Assembly: GCF_002086115.1 (NCBI RefSeq)
Contig: NZ_MVHJ01000004.1
Location: forward strand, 62,001 to 126,000
DNA: 64,000 nt
Origin: Mycolicibacterium bacteremicum
Lineage (GTDB): Bacteria; Actinomycetota; Actinomycetes; Mycobacteriales; Mycobacteriaceae
Direction: 5' to 3'
The notes under the pieces are model-generated. The model was not told the origin of the DNA and made no database searches. It worked only from the letters and a program-made list of their open reading frames with translations. Positions 19,883 to 27,804 of the stretch are shown here, one piece after another (positions within the stretch are counted from its first letter, which is position 1; every line of letters starts with the position of its first letter). A program made the position numbers and the translations under genes.

Positions 19883-20947
19883 TTACTGGGTGGCGCCCGC
19901 GGGCAGCGGGGCGTCCGGCGTCAACTCACCGAAGCGGACGTCGAATTCGTCGCGGGCGGTGAGCTCCTTGCCCTTGAAGGCGCCCGCGCTCTGCAGCAGG
20001 TCGATGGTCTCCTGCTGGGTTTCGATCACCTCGTCGGTGAATCCGGGAATGCTGGACAGGCCATCGGATTCGGCGATCACCTCGGCATCCTCGGGCGTCA
20101 CGTTCTGGTCTTTGATCAGGTACTCCTGAATCCAGACGTCCTTGTTCTCGTTGAGCCACTGTTCGGCGCGGTACCAGCGGATGACGAACTCGCGGATCGC
20201 GGCCGCCTGGGCCGGATCCGACAGCGCGACATTGCTGGCGTAGACGTAGTACAGGCCGGGGTTCGCGCCGGGTGCGTTCGGGATCTCTTTGCTGCCCTTG
20301 CCTTCGGTGGATGCCAGGTAGCGGAAGCGGTCGGGTTGCTTGAGGACGGCCGCATCGACCTGGTTGGCGCGCAGGCCGTCGGCGAACTCGGCGAGTCCCA
20401 GGTTCACCGGTTGCACATCCTGGATGCTGAGTCCGGCGGCCTTGAGGTTGCGCAGCACGATGGCTTGTTGCGCGGTGCCCTCGTTGATGGCGATGCGCTT
20501 GCCGGCGAGGTCCGCCAAGGTCTCGATGCCCGAGCCCGGGGCGGTGGCCAAGGTCGCCCCGGGACCGTCGTAGCGCACGGCACCGACGGTCGGCACCCCG
20601 GCATCGGAGAACTGCGCCAGGATCGGCGGGACATCGCCGACGCGGCCGAGTTGGGCGTTGCCGGACCGGATGGCCTCCAGTCGCAGCGGTCCGCTGCTGA
20701 AGTTGGCGTAGCTGACCTCGGCGGTCAGCTTGTCCTGTTCACCGGACAGTTCGAACAACGTCTTCATCCGGTTGGCATCGTCGGCGACGACGAGCTTGGT
20801 GCCCGCCGGTACCTCGATGGGCAGCGCCGCATCGACGGCCAGTGCCTCGCCGGGTTTGTCGGAGTCGGCCGAACCGCACGCGGTCAGCGCCCCGGCGGTC
20901 ACGGCGGTGACGGCCGCGAGCCGGAACAGGGTGGACAACGGACGCAT
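19883..20947 (-). CDS. ssuA: ABC transporter substrate-binding lipoprotein, sulfonate type
   Basis: A 354-aa binding protein of the SsuA/NMT1 family. The signal peptide ends in a lipobox, GALTACGS, so the mature protein is a lipoprotein tethered outside the membrane. The two-lobe body has the typical KRIAINEGTAQQAIVLRNLK segment. I take the ATG at 20947, since the upstream part of the frame is not signal-like. The downstream permease and upstream monooxygenase genes are 17 and 10 bases away, a tight operon. The ligand is likely an alkanesulfonate or sulfone, but family resemblance alone cannot exclude others. Confidence 0.88.
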   Translation of the reverse strand: MRPLSTLFRLAAVTAVTAGALTACGSADSDKPGEALAVDAALPIEVPAGTKLVVADDANRMKTLFELSGEQDKLTAEVSYANFSSGPLRLEAIRSGNAQLGRVGDVPPILAQFSDAGVPTVGAVRYDGPGATLATAPGSGIETLADLAGKRIAINEGTAQQAIVLRNLKAAGLSIQDVQPVNLGLAEFADGLRANQVDAAVLKQPDRFRYLASTEGKGSKEIPNAPGANPGLYYVYASNVALSDPAQAAAIREFVIRWYRAEQWLNENKDVWIQEYLIKDQNVTPEDAEVIAESDGLSSIPGFTDEVIETQQETIDLLQSAGAFKGKELTARDEFDVRFGELTPDAPLPAGATQ

Positions 20948-20957
20948 GGAATTGCTC

Positions 20958-22316
20958 CTAGCTGGCGGCCGACACGGAGGAATCCGTCCCGGCGCTGAAT
21001 CGGTTGGTCGGCCGCGGCAGGCCCAGGTGCTCGCGCAGGGTGTCACCGGTGTACTCGGTGCGGAAAAGGTTGCGGCGCCGCAGTTCCGGCACCACGTGAT
21101 CGACGAAGGCGGCCAGTGACGAGGGCAGGGCCGGCGGGATCAGGTTGAAGCCGTCGGCGGCGCCGGTGGTGAACCACAACTCGATGTCGTCGGCAACCTG
21201 TTCCGGCGTGCCGGCGATGAGCCGGTGCCCACGCCCGGAACTGAGGCGCAGCAACAGTTCCCGCACCGTCAGGTTCTCGGTCTCGACCAGCCGCTTGATC
21301 AACGCATATCGGCTCTTGATGAAGTGCGTCGCGTTGTCGTGGTTGTCCGGGAAGCGCAGCGGGCGGTCCAGGTCGTCGTGGGTGACCGGGAAGCCGACGA
21401 TGCTGCTGAGCTGTTCCAGACCGTAGTCCGGAACCGTCAGCTCTTCGAGTTGGCGCTGCAACGCCCGGGCCTCGGCCTCGGTGCCGCCGATGACCGCCGA
21501 CAGCCCGGGCAGGATGTGCACGGTGTCGGGGTTGCGGCCGTGGGTGCGCACCCGGTTCTTGACGTCGGTGTAGAAGTCGCGGCCTTCGGCGAGCGTGGGC
21601 TGGGCGGTGAAGATCGCCTCGGCGTAGCGGGTGGCGAACTCCTTGCCCGGCTCGGACGACCCCGCCTGGAACAGCACCGGGTGGCCCTGCGGCGAGCGCG
21701 GCACCTCCAACGGACCGGTGACCGAGAAGTGTTCGCCGACATGGTCGATGCGGTGGATCTTGGCCGGGTCGACGAATCGCGGCGCGTCCTTGTCTCCGAC
21801 GATGGCGTCGTCCTCCCAGCTGTCCCACAACTGCAGGGCGACCTGCAGGAATTCATCGGCCCGGCGGTACCGGTGGTCGGGGTCGGGGTGGTTGGGGTAG
21901 CCGAAGTTGGCCGCGGCGGCCGCGTTGGCGGTGGTGACGATGTTCCACCCGGCGCGGCCCTTGCTGACATGATCCAGCGTGGCGAACCGGCGGGCCAAGC
22001 TGTAGGGGTCGTTGTAGGTCGTCGATGCGGTGGCGACCAGCCCGATCTGGCGGGTGGCTCCCGACAGCGCGGTCACCAGCGTGAACGGATCCAGCGCGTC
22101 GAACGGCCGGAACTCGGTCTTGTCCTTGAGCACCGGGTGGTCGGCGAAGAAGATCGCGTCCAGGGTGCCGCGTTCGGCGATGCGCGCCAGGTCGATGTAG
22201 TGGTCGATATCGGTGATACCCGAGATTCGGGTCTCGGGCAGCCGCCAGGCGGCCTCGTGCTGGCCGATGTTCCGTAGGAACGCGTTCAGGTGCAGTTGTC
22301 GTGGCTGCGCTGCCAT
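20958..22316 (-). CDS. LLM-class FMNH2-dependent monooxygenase, NtaA/SnaA/DszA family
   Basis: A 452-aa flavin-dependent monooxygenase of the nitrilotriacetate/pristinamycin/dibenzothiophene-sulfone group. Signatures are QLHLNAFL at the start, FFADHPV near residue 61, ASTTYNDPYSLARRFATLDH near 100-120 and RAGWNIVT. ATG at 22316 is chosen because the upstream extension is arginine/proline-rich and lacks any family resemblance. The enzyme needs FMNH2 from a separate reductase. Sitting first in an operon with an SsuABC-type importer, it most plausibly breaks a C-S bond in an imported sulfonate or sulfone. Confidence 0.88.
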   Translation of the reverse strand: MAAQPRQLHLNAFLRNIGQHEAAWRLPETRISGITDIDHYIDLARIAERGTLDAIFFADHPVLKDKTEFRPFDALDPFTLVTALSGATRQIGLVATASTTYNDPYSLARRFATLDHVSKGRAGWNIVTTANAAAAANFGYPNHPDPDHRYRRADEFLQVALQLWDSWEDDAIVGDKDAPRFVDPAKIHRIDHVGEHFSVTGPLEVPRSPQGHPVLFQAGSSEPGKEFATRYAEAIFTAQPTLAEGRDFYTDVKNRVRTHGRNPDTVHILPGLSAVIGGTEAEARALQRQLEELTVPDYGLEQLSSIVGFPVTHDDLDRPLRFPDNHDNATHFIKSRYALIKRLVETENLTVRELLLRLSSGRGHRLIAGTPEQVADDIELWFTTGAADGFNLIPPALPSSLAAFVDHVVPELRRRNLFRTEYTGDTLREHLGLPRPTNRFSAGTDSSVSAAS

Positions 22317-22410
22317 GGGGGAGAACGTCCTCGCATCGGTTCGTCGGGTGGGGCAACTCCATTCGACGGGGCGGTGCGGGCCGGGTGAACAGTTTGGATC
22401 AGCGAAATTC

Positions 22411-23007
22411 TCAGTGTTTCCCCAAACCGCGCAGCAGCACGGCCATGCCGAACTCGAAGGCGTCCTCGGCCCGGTCCGTCGTGGACATGCCGGTGGCCAG
22501 CGCGGCGGCGAGTTCGGGACCGACCTCGGGGCTGGAACCCCACGGCGCCTCGGGGGCGGCGGCATCCAGGGCCGAGCCCAGGACGAAGGAGTCGATGAGG
22601 GTGATGATGCGCAGGGTGTCGGCGGGGTCGAAGCCGGCCGTGGTGAGGATGACGGCCAGCGCGTTGTACATGCTGACGGCGTGTGTGCTGCCGATCGGGT
22701 GGGCGGTCAACAGCGGTATGAGCCGCGGATAGCGGGCGTAGCTGCGGCGGTAGGACCGCATGATGTCGGCGAGGAGGTCGATCCACGGTCCCTCGTTCGC
22801 GGGCAGGGTGACCGCACTCATCGCCTTTTCGCGCAGCAGTTCGATGATCTGTTCGCGTCCGGTGACGTGGTTGTACAGCGAGGACGGGCTGACCTTCAGT
22901 GTGCGGGCCAGCTCGGGGATGGTGAACCCGCCCGTCGATTCGACCAGATCCATTGCGGCATCGGCGATTCGGTCGGGCGAGAGAATCGCTAGCTTGGGTC
23001 GCCCCAC
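22411..23007 (-). CDS. TetR-family transcriptional regulator
   Basis: A 198-aa TetR repressor. The N-terminal helix-turn-helix is clear (ELARTLKVSPSSLYNHVTGREQII, residues about 25-48, given here as ARTLKVSPSSLYNHV). The C-terminal part resembles the TetR_C domain that binds a small ligand. GTG at 23007 is chosen for its upstream GGAGGGG ribosome site. It is divergent from the aguBA operon, and a perfect palindrome lies in the shared promoter, so autoregulation and control of aguBA are likely; it may also influence the co-directional LLM/ABC operon 94 bases downstream. Confidence 0.85.
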   Translation of the reverse strand: MGRPKLAILSPDRIADAAMDLVESTGGFTIPELARTLKVSPSSLYNHVTGREQIIELLREKAMSAVTLPANEGPWIDLLADIMRSYRRSYARYPRLIPLLTAHPIGSTHAVSMYNALAVILTTAGFDPADTLRIITLIDSFVLGSALDAAAPEAPWGSSPEVGPELAAALATGMSTTDRAEDAFEFGMAVLLRGLGKH

Positions 23008-23078
23008 AGTTCTGCCCCTCCGGTCGTCACGGCGATGTCGATTCTGCTCTTTACAACGGCGGCTGTTGGTCACACAAT

Positions 23079-23097
23079 AAACGAAACTAATTCGTTT
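23079..23097. promoter_or_regulatory. Probable TetR operator in front of aguB
   Basis: AAACGAA-N5-TTCGTTT is a perfect inverted repeat with 7-bp arms, placed 14 bases upstream of the aguB start codon and in the divergent promoter region of the TetR gene. Its AT-rich centre is unusual in this GC-rich setting. Confidence 0.7.
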
Positions 23098-23110
23098 TAG
23101 GAGTGTCGAC

Positions 23111-24103
23111 ATGCAGGTTCTGACCGCCGAGCCCGCTCAACCCCTGTCGCGGACCACGCCGTCGCAGCGGCCACCGCTGCGCGTCGCGCTGGTGCAGCAC
23201 CGCTGGCGCCCCGATGCCGACGAGTTGGTGCGTGTGCTCGCCGGGGGTATCGCCCGCGCGGCCGACGCCGGTGCCGCGGTGGTGTTCCTGCCCGAGATCA
23301 CCCTGCTGCGTTATCCGGCCGATATCCAGGCGGGTCCGAATCCCGGTGACTCGGCCGAAGATCTGTTGGGCGGCCCGACATTCGCCATGGCGGCCGAGGC
23401 GGCGCGCCGGCACGGGATCTTCGTGCACGCATCGCTGTACGAAAAGGCGCCGCAGGCAGATGGTCTCGGGTTCAACACCGCGATTCTGGTGTCACCAGGC
23501 GGTGAACTGGTCGGGCGCACCCGCAAGTTGCACATCCCGATCTCGGCCGGCTACTACGAGGACACCTACTTCCGCCCGGGTCCCGGGCAGTCCCCCGCGG
23601 ACGAGCCCTACCCGGTCTACAACCCGGGCGGTCTCGGCGCGCGTCTGGGCATGCCGACCTGCTGGGACGAATGGTTCCCCGAGGTGGCCCGCAACTACGC
23701 GCTCGGCGGCGCGGAGATCGTCGTCTACCCGACGGCCATCGGGTCCGAGCCGGTGTTCCCCGATTTCGACACCCAACCGTTGTGGCAGCACGTCATCGTC
23801 GGGCATGGCATCAGCAACGGGTTGTTCATGGTGGTGCCCAACCGGACCGGTGACGAGGGCGCGCTGTCCTTCTACGGATCGTCGTTCATCTCGGATCCGT
23901 ATGGGCGGGTGCTGGTGTCGGCACCGCGTGACGAGGAGGCGGTGCTCGTCGCGGATCTGGATCTGGATCAGCGCCGCGACTGGCTCGAGCTCTTCCCGTT
24001 CCTGTTGACCCGTCGTCCGGACACCTACGGACGGCTGACCGCGCCGGTGGACGTCGAGCGCCCGTACGGTGACGGCCACGCGGCGACGGCGGTCGTGAAG
24101 TGA
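23111..24103 (+). CDS. aguB: N-carbamoylputrescine amidase-like carbon-nitrogen hydrolase
   Basis: A 330-aa nitrilase-superfamily amidohydrolase. The catalytic triad is visible as E62 (FLPEITLL), K139 (RTRKLHIP) and C184 (GMPTCWDEWFPE). It should hydrolyse N-carbamoylputrescine to putrescine, CO2 and ammonia. The first 20 residues are an extension before the LRVALVQH core strand. ATG at 23111 is preceded by AGGAG. It overlaps the agmatine deiminase gene by four bases (GTGA), which fixes the pathway assignment. A TetR operator sits just upstream. Confidence 0.9.
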   Translation: MQVLTAEPAQPLSRTTPSQRPPLRVALVQHRWRPDADELVRVLAGGIARAADAGAAVVFLPEITLLRYPADIQAGPNPGDSAEDLLGGPTFAMAAEAARRHGIFVHASLYEKAPQADGLGFNTAILVSPGGELVGRTRKLHIPISAGYYEDTYFRPGPGQSPADEPYPVYNPGGLGARLGMPTCWDEWFPEVARNYALGGAEIVVYPTAIGSEPVFPDFDTQPLWQHVIVGHGISNGLFMVVPNRTGDEGALSFYGSSFISDPYGRVLVSAPRDEEAVLVADLDLDQRRDWLELFPFLLTRRPDTYGRLTAPVDVERPYGDGHAATAVVK

Positions 24104-25113
24104 GCGGGCAGGCGCGTTATGTGATGCCGGCCGAAGGTGCCCCGCAGGACCGGGTATGGATGGCCTTCCCGTCCGCGGGCTACTCCCTTGGTGACAGCGC
24201 CGACGAGCAACACGAGGCGCGTGCCACCTGGGCGGCCGTCGCACACGCCATCGCGGAGTTCGAACCGGTGACCATGCTGGTCGACCCGGATGAGATCACC
24301 TTCGCGAAACAGTATCTGTCCCAGGACATCGAGACCGTCGAGGTCCCGCTGAACGACGCCTGGATGCGCGATATCGGTCCCACCTTTGTGCACGCCGACG
24401 ACGGTTCGGTGGCGGCGGTGGACTGGGTCTTCAACGGCTGGGGCGGCCAGGATTGGGCGCGCTGGGACCGGGACTGCAAGGTCGGCGCCGTCGTCGCCGA
24501 GCTGGCCGGCGTGCCGGTGGTGTCCTCGCCGCTGGTCAACGAGGGCGGCGGCATCCAGGTCGACGGCGCGGGCACGGTGTTGGTCACCGAGACCGTGCAA
24601 CTGGACCCCGGACGCAACCCCGGCCTGACCAAGGCCGATGTCGAGGCCGAGCTGGCCCGCACCCTCGGTGTCACCGAGGTCATCTGGTTGCCGGTCGGCC
24701 TCACCCGGGACTCGCAGCGCTTCGGGACGCGCGGGCACGTCGACATCGTTGCGGCGTTCACCGAGCCCGGCAGGCTGCTGCTGCACACCCAGACCGACGA
24801 GAGTCACCCGGATGCGCTGGTGTGCAAGCGAATTCGTGATGCGCTCGGCGATCGCTTCGAGGTGGTGGAGATGCCCGCACCGAAGGTGCTCACCGATGAC
24901 GAGGGGTTCGTCGACTACAGCTATATCAACCATCTGGTGGTCAACTCGGGCGTCATCGCCTGCGGGTTCGGTGACCCGCGCGATGCCGACGCCGTCGCGA
25001 TCCTGGCCGAGCAGTACCCGGGCCGCCGGGTGGTCTCGGTCGATGCCCGGCCGCTGTTCGCCCGCGGCGGCGGGATCCACTGCATCACCCAGCAGCAGCC
25101 CGCGTCCCGCTGA
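24100..25113 (+). CDS. aguA: Agmatine deiminase
   Basis: A 337-aa member of the Porphyromonas-type peptidyl-arginine deiminase fold, which converts agmatine to N-carbamoylputrescine. Family motifs are PLNDAWMRDIGPTFV (about 85-99), NEGGGIQVDG near 147 and the C-terminal RGGGIHCITQQ with the nucleophile C328. The start is a GTG overlapping the aguB stop. Together the pair makes putrescine from agmatine. No arginine decarboxylase is nearby, so agmatine may be taken up or made elsewhere. Confidence 0.93.
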   Translation: MSGQARYVMPAEGAPQDRVWMAFPSAGYSLGDSADEQHEARATWAAVAHAIAEFEPVTMLVDPDEITFAKQYLSQDIETVEVPLNDAWMRDIGPTFVHADDGSVAAVDWVFNGWGGQDWARWDRDCKVGAVVAELAGVPVVSSPLVNEGGGIQVDGAGTVLVTETVQLDPGRNPGLTKADVEAELARTLGVTEVIWLPVGLTRDSQRFGTRGHVDIVAAFTEPGRLLLHTQTDESHPDALVCKRIRDALGDRFEVVEMPAPKVLTDDEGFVDYSYINHLVVNSGVIACGFGDPRDADAVAILAEQYPGRRVVSVDARPLFARGGGIHCITQQQPASR

Positions 25114-25121
25114 ACGCCGAA

Positions 25122-25151
25122 GGCCTGGGGCACCGACGGGTACCCCAGGCC
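25122..25151. terminator. Bidirectional hairpin between aguA and ohr
   Basis: GGCCTGGGG (25122-25130) pairs perfectly with CCCCAGGCC (25143-25151) across a 12-base loop, in the gap between two convergent genes. Confidence 0.65.
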
Positions 25152-25166
25152 ATGGGCCGGAATTGA

Positions 25167-25571
25167 TCAGACCAGGTTGATGGCCACCGGGATGTTGCCA
25201 CGGGCTGCCTTCGAGTAGGGGCAGACCTCGTGGGCACCGTCGACGATCTTGCGCGCGGTCTCGGGGTCGACGCCCGGGATGCTGACGTTCAGGCGGGCCT
25301 GCAATGAGAATCCGCCGTCTCCGTTGACCAGGTCGACCTCGGCATCGACGGCCGTCTCGGCGGGCAGCTTCACCTTGTGCTGGCCGGCCACCAGGCCCAT
25401 CGCGCTCAGATAGCAAGCCGACCAGCCCGCGGCGAACAGCTGCTCGGGGTTGGTGCCGGTGCCCCCGGCGCCGGGGGCGGTGAGCTGGATGTCCAGGTTG
25501 CCGTCGGAGCTGTATGACTCGCCCTGTCGCCCGCCGGTGGTATGGGTTGCGGCGGTGTACACAACGGACAT
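25167..25571 (-). CDS. ohr: Organic hydroperoxide resistance protein (Ohr)
   Basis: A 134-aa Ohr thiol peroxidase that reduces organic and fatty-acid hydroperoxides. The reactive and resolving cysteines are C53 (SACYLSAM) and C117 (EVCPYSKA). Start at ATG 25571 follows an AAGGAG ribosome site; the reading frame continues upstream without support. It is divergent from a MarR-type gene whose conserved N-terminal cysteine marks it as OhrR, the usual partner. Confidence 0.93.
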   Translation of the reverse strand: MSVVYTAATHTTGGRQGESYSSDGNLDIQLTAPGAGGTGTNPEQLFAAGWSACYLSAMGLVAGQHKVKLPAETAVDAEVDLVNGDGGFSLQARLNVSIPGVDPETARKIVDGAHEVCPYSKAARGNIPVAINLV

Positions 25572-25660
25572 GGTGTTCTCCTTGGGAAATCTCGCGTCGG
25601 TCGGTCGTTCCGGCCTGACTGCTGGGTAGAACTCCGCCGTCGTTTGAATCATTCCCGATT

Positions 25661-25680
25661 AAATCGTGCGCGCTACAATT
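25661..25680. promoter_or_regulatory. Candidate OhrR operator
   Basis: AAATCGT-GCGCGC-TACAATT is an imperfect palindrome (14 of 20 positions symmetric), lying between the divergent ohr and ohrR starts and ending five bases before ohrR. The TACAATT half matches the half-site known for OhrR proteins. Confidence 0.5.
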
Positions 25681-25685
25681 GGTAC

Positions 25686-26138
25686 ATGCCACCGCAGCTG
25701 CCGCCCCTATCGGACTTCCTGTGCTTCGCCGTCTACTCGGCCAACCTCGCCTACGGCAAGGCCTATAAGCCGATCCTCGACAAGCTCGGCATCACCTACA
25801 CCCAGTACCTGGTGATCGTCGCCCTGTGGGAGCAGGATCGGCAGACGGTCAGCGGCCTCGGGGAGCGGCTCTTCTTGGAGTCCAACACCCTGACCCCGAT
25901 CCTGAAGCGATTGGAGGCGGCCGGCTACCTGACCCGGCAGCGTTCCACCGCCGATGAGCGTCAGGTCGTGGTCAGCCTGACCGATGCCGGCCGGGCCCTG
26001 CGGGAGCAGGGGCTGGAGATGGATCTGGTGGCCGCCACCGGTCTGGAACCCGATGAGCTGCGCGCCATGCAGAAGGGCATCGCGACACTACGGGACAATC
26101 TGCGTTCACACGTGCGTGAAACTGACGCTGGGGCATAA
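25686..26138 (+). CDS. ohrR: MarR-family peroxide-sensing repressor OhrR
   Basis: A 150-aa MarR-family winged-helix regulator. C13 in FLCFAVYSANLAYGKAY corresponds to the peroxide-sensing cysteine of OhrR proteins. The DNA-binding part shows LGERLFLESNTLTPILKRLEAAGYLTR in two pieces (LTPILKRLEAAGY being the recognition helix) followed by the wing RSTADERQVVVSLT. It should repress ohr until organic peroxides oxidise the cysteine. The ATG at 25686 fits the family N-terminus. Confidence 0.9.
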   Translation: MPPQLPPLSDFLCFAVYSANLAYGKAYKPILDKLGITYTQYLVIVALWEQDRQTVSGLGERLFLESNTLTPILKRLEAAGYLTRQRSTADERQVVVSLTDAGRALREQGLEMDLVAATGLEPDELRAMQKGIATLRDNLRSHVRETDAGA

Positions 26139-26146
26139 TTTCCCGC

Positions 26147-27703
26147 GTGACCGACGTACTGATTGCGGGCGCCGGCCCGATCGGACTGACCGCCGCCGTC
26201 GAACTGGCCCGCCGCGGAGTCGATGTCCGGATCATCGATCCGCTGCTCGAGCCGCCCCAGTACGCCAAAGCCGTTGGCGTGCAGCCCCGTACGCTTGAAG
26301 TGTTCGAGCGGATGGGAATTGTGCGGCAGATCCTCGACGCGGCGGTGCATTTCCGCGGCCAGATCGCGTACGTCAACGGGGAACGGGTCGGTGAGATCGA
26401 GCTGACATTGCCCCCCGACGTGCCGTTTCAGTTCGTCGGCCTGCCGCAGTACAGCACCGAGCGGATCCTGCGCCGCGAGCTGACGGCGCGCGGCGTACGC
26501 ATCGAACGCGGGGTTCGGCTCACCGGTTTCGAGCAGGACGATGACGGTGTCACCGCGATGCTCGACAACGCGACCCCGGTGCGCGCGCAGTACCTCATCG
26601 GTGCCGACGGCGCGCATTCGATCGTGCGCAAGACTCTTGGTCTGGCGTTCGAGGGAGCCGCCTTCGAGGAGCAGTACATGCTCGGCGATGTCGAAGTCGA
26701 CTGGTCGCTGCCGCGCGGGTACACGGTGCGTGCCATGCATCAGACCGACGGCAAGGTCGATGATCTGCTGGTCTGTATACCGTTGCCCGGCCGGGGCCGC
26801 TATCGGATGTCGATGTTGGTGCCCCCGGAACTCGCGATCGGCCCGGGTGGGGTGCAGCACGGTTTCGGCGACGGGACCAAACCCGAACTGCACCATATCC
26901 AGGCGGTGCTCGACCGGCTGTCACCCGAGCCGACGACGGCCCGAAATCTCCGCTGGTCCTCGGTGTTCCGGGTCAGTCACCGCATCGTCGACGCCTACGG
27001 ACGCGGTCGGGTGTTCGTTGCCGGCGACGCGGCGCACATCCATCCGCCGACCGGCGCGCAGGGCATGAACACCGGTATTCAGGATGCCTACAATCTGGCG
27101 TGGAAGCTGGCGCTGGCCGTGTTCCGCGACGCGGCTGACGGACTGCTCTACAGCTATGACGCGGAACGGCGACCCATCGGTGAAGAAGTGGTCGGGCGCA
27201 CCGTGCGCAGCGCGCGGGAGGGCATCGGCGCCGATTCGACCGACCCCGACTTCATCATCCGCCGCGAGGCGCAGCTACTGGTCAGTTATGCCGACAGTCC
27301 CATCGTGGCTCCCGGTGCGGGCGGACGGGCCCCGGATGCCCGCGGACTGACCAGGTCCGCAGAGACCGAACCGGTGCGGCTGTTTACACTGCTGGCCGGG
27401 ACGCGGCACACCCTGGTGCTATATGCCGACACCGCAACGGGTTTCGAGGAACTTGAAGCAGCAGTCGACGGTGCCGTCGCTGCCGCCCGCGGGATGCTCG
27501 ATGTCTATGTCATCGCGCATCCCGAGGCGGATGTGGAGGCCACCATGTTGCCGTTGCTCCGCGACGGCGCGGGTGAGTTCGCCAAGGCCTACGGTGTCGA
27601 GGGCGCAGGGGCTTTCGTGGTGCGCCCGGACGGGCATCTCGGGTACGCAGGACCGATCGATGGCGCCGCCCTGGTCGAGTTCCTGAAGTGGACATTCGCC
27701 TGA
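26147..27703 (+). CDS. FAD-dependent aromatic-ring monooxygenase (PheA/TfdB type)
   Basis: A 518-aa class A flavoprotein monooxygenase. It has the FAD motif IAGAGPIGLTAAVELARRG (about 5-23), the DG motif GADGAHSIVRKTL (about 157) and the GD motif VAGDAAHIHPPTGAQGMNTG (about 290). The C-terminal third ends in a thioredoxin-like domain without active cysteines, as in phenol hydroxylases. It uses NAD(P)H and O2 to hydroxylate an aromatic or polyketide-like substrate, unknown here. The GTG start is eight bases after ohrR, so it may be read through from that gene. Confidence 0.85.
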   Translation: MTDVLIAGAGPIGLTAAVELARRGVDVRIIDPLLEPPQYAKAVGVQPRTLEVFERMGIVRQILDAAVHFRGQIAYVNGERVGEIELTLPPDVPFQFVGLPQYSTERILRRELTARGVRIERGVRLTGFEQDDDGVTAMLDNATPVRAQYLIGADGAHSIVRKTLGLAFEGAAFEEQYMLGDVEVDWSLPRGYTVRAMHQTDGKVDDLLVCIPLPGRGRYRMSMLVPPELAIGPGGVQHGFGDGTKPELHHIQAVLDRLSPEPTTARNLRWSSVFRVSHRIVDAYGRGRVFVAGDAAHIHPPTGAQGMNTGIQDAYNLAWKLALAVFRDAADGLLYSYDAERRPIGEEVVGRTVRSAREGIGADSTDPDFIIRREAQLLVSYADSPIVAPGAGGRAPDARGLTRSAETEPVRLFTLLAGTRHTLVLYADTATGFEELEAAVDGAVAAARGMLDVYVIAHPEADVEATMLPLLRDGAGEFAKAYGVEGAGAFVVRPDGHLGYAGPIDGAALVEFLKWTFA

Positions 27704-27720
27704 CGCGTCACGCTCGCCGT

Positions 27721-27758
27721 GGCGGGGCCCGCCGACGCAATCTTCGCCGGGCCCCGCC
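27721..27758. terminator. Bidirectional hairpin between monooxygenase and HNH gene
   Basis: GGCGGGGCCCG (27721-27731) pairs perfectly with CGGGCCCCGCC (27748-27758), 18 bases after the monooxygenase stop and before the convergent DUF222 gene. Confidence 0.7.
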
Positions 27759-27804
27759 GTAAGGGCAATCACTGTGTAGTTGTCAAGGTGCGGTGGAACT
27801 TTGG

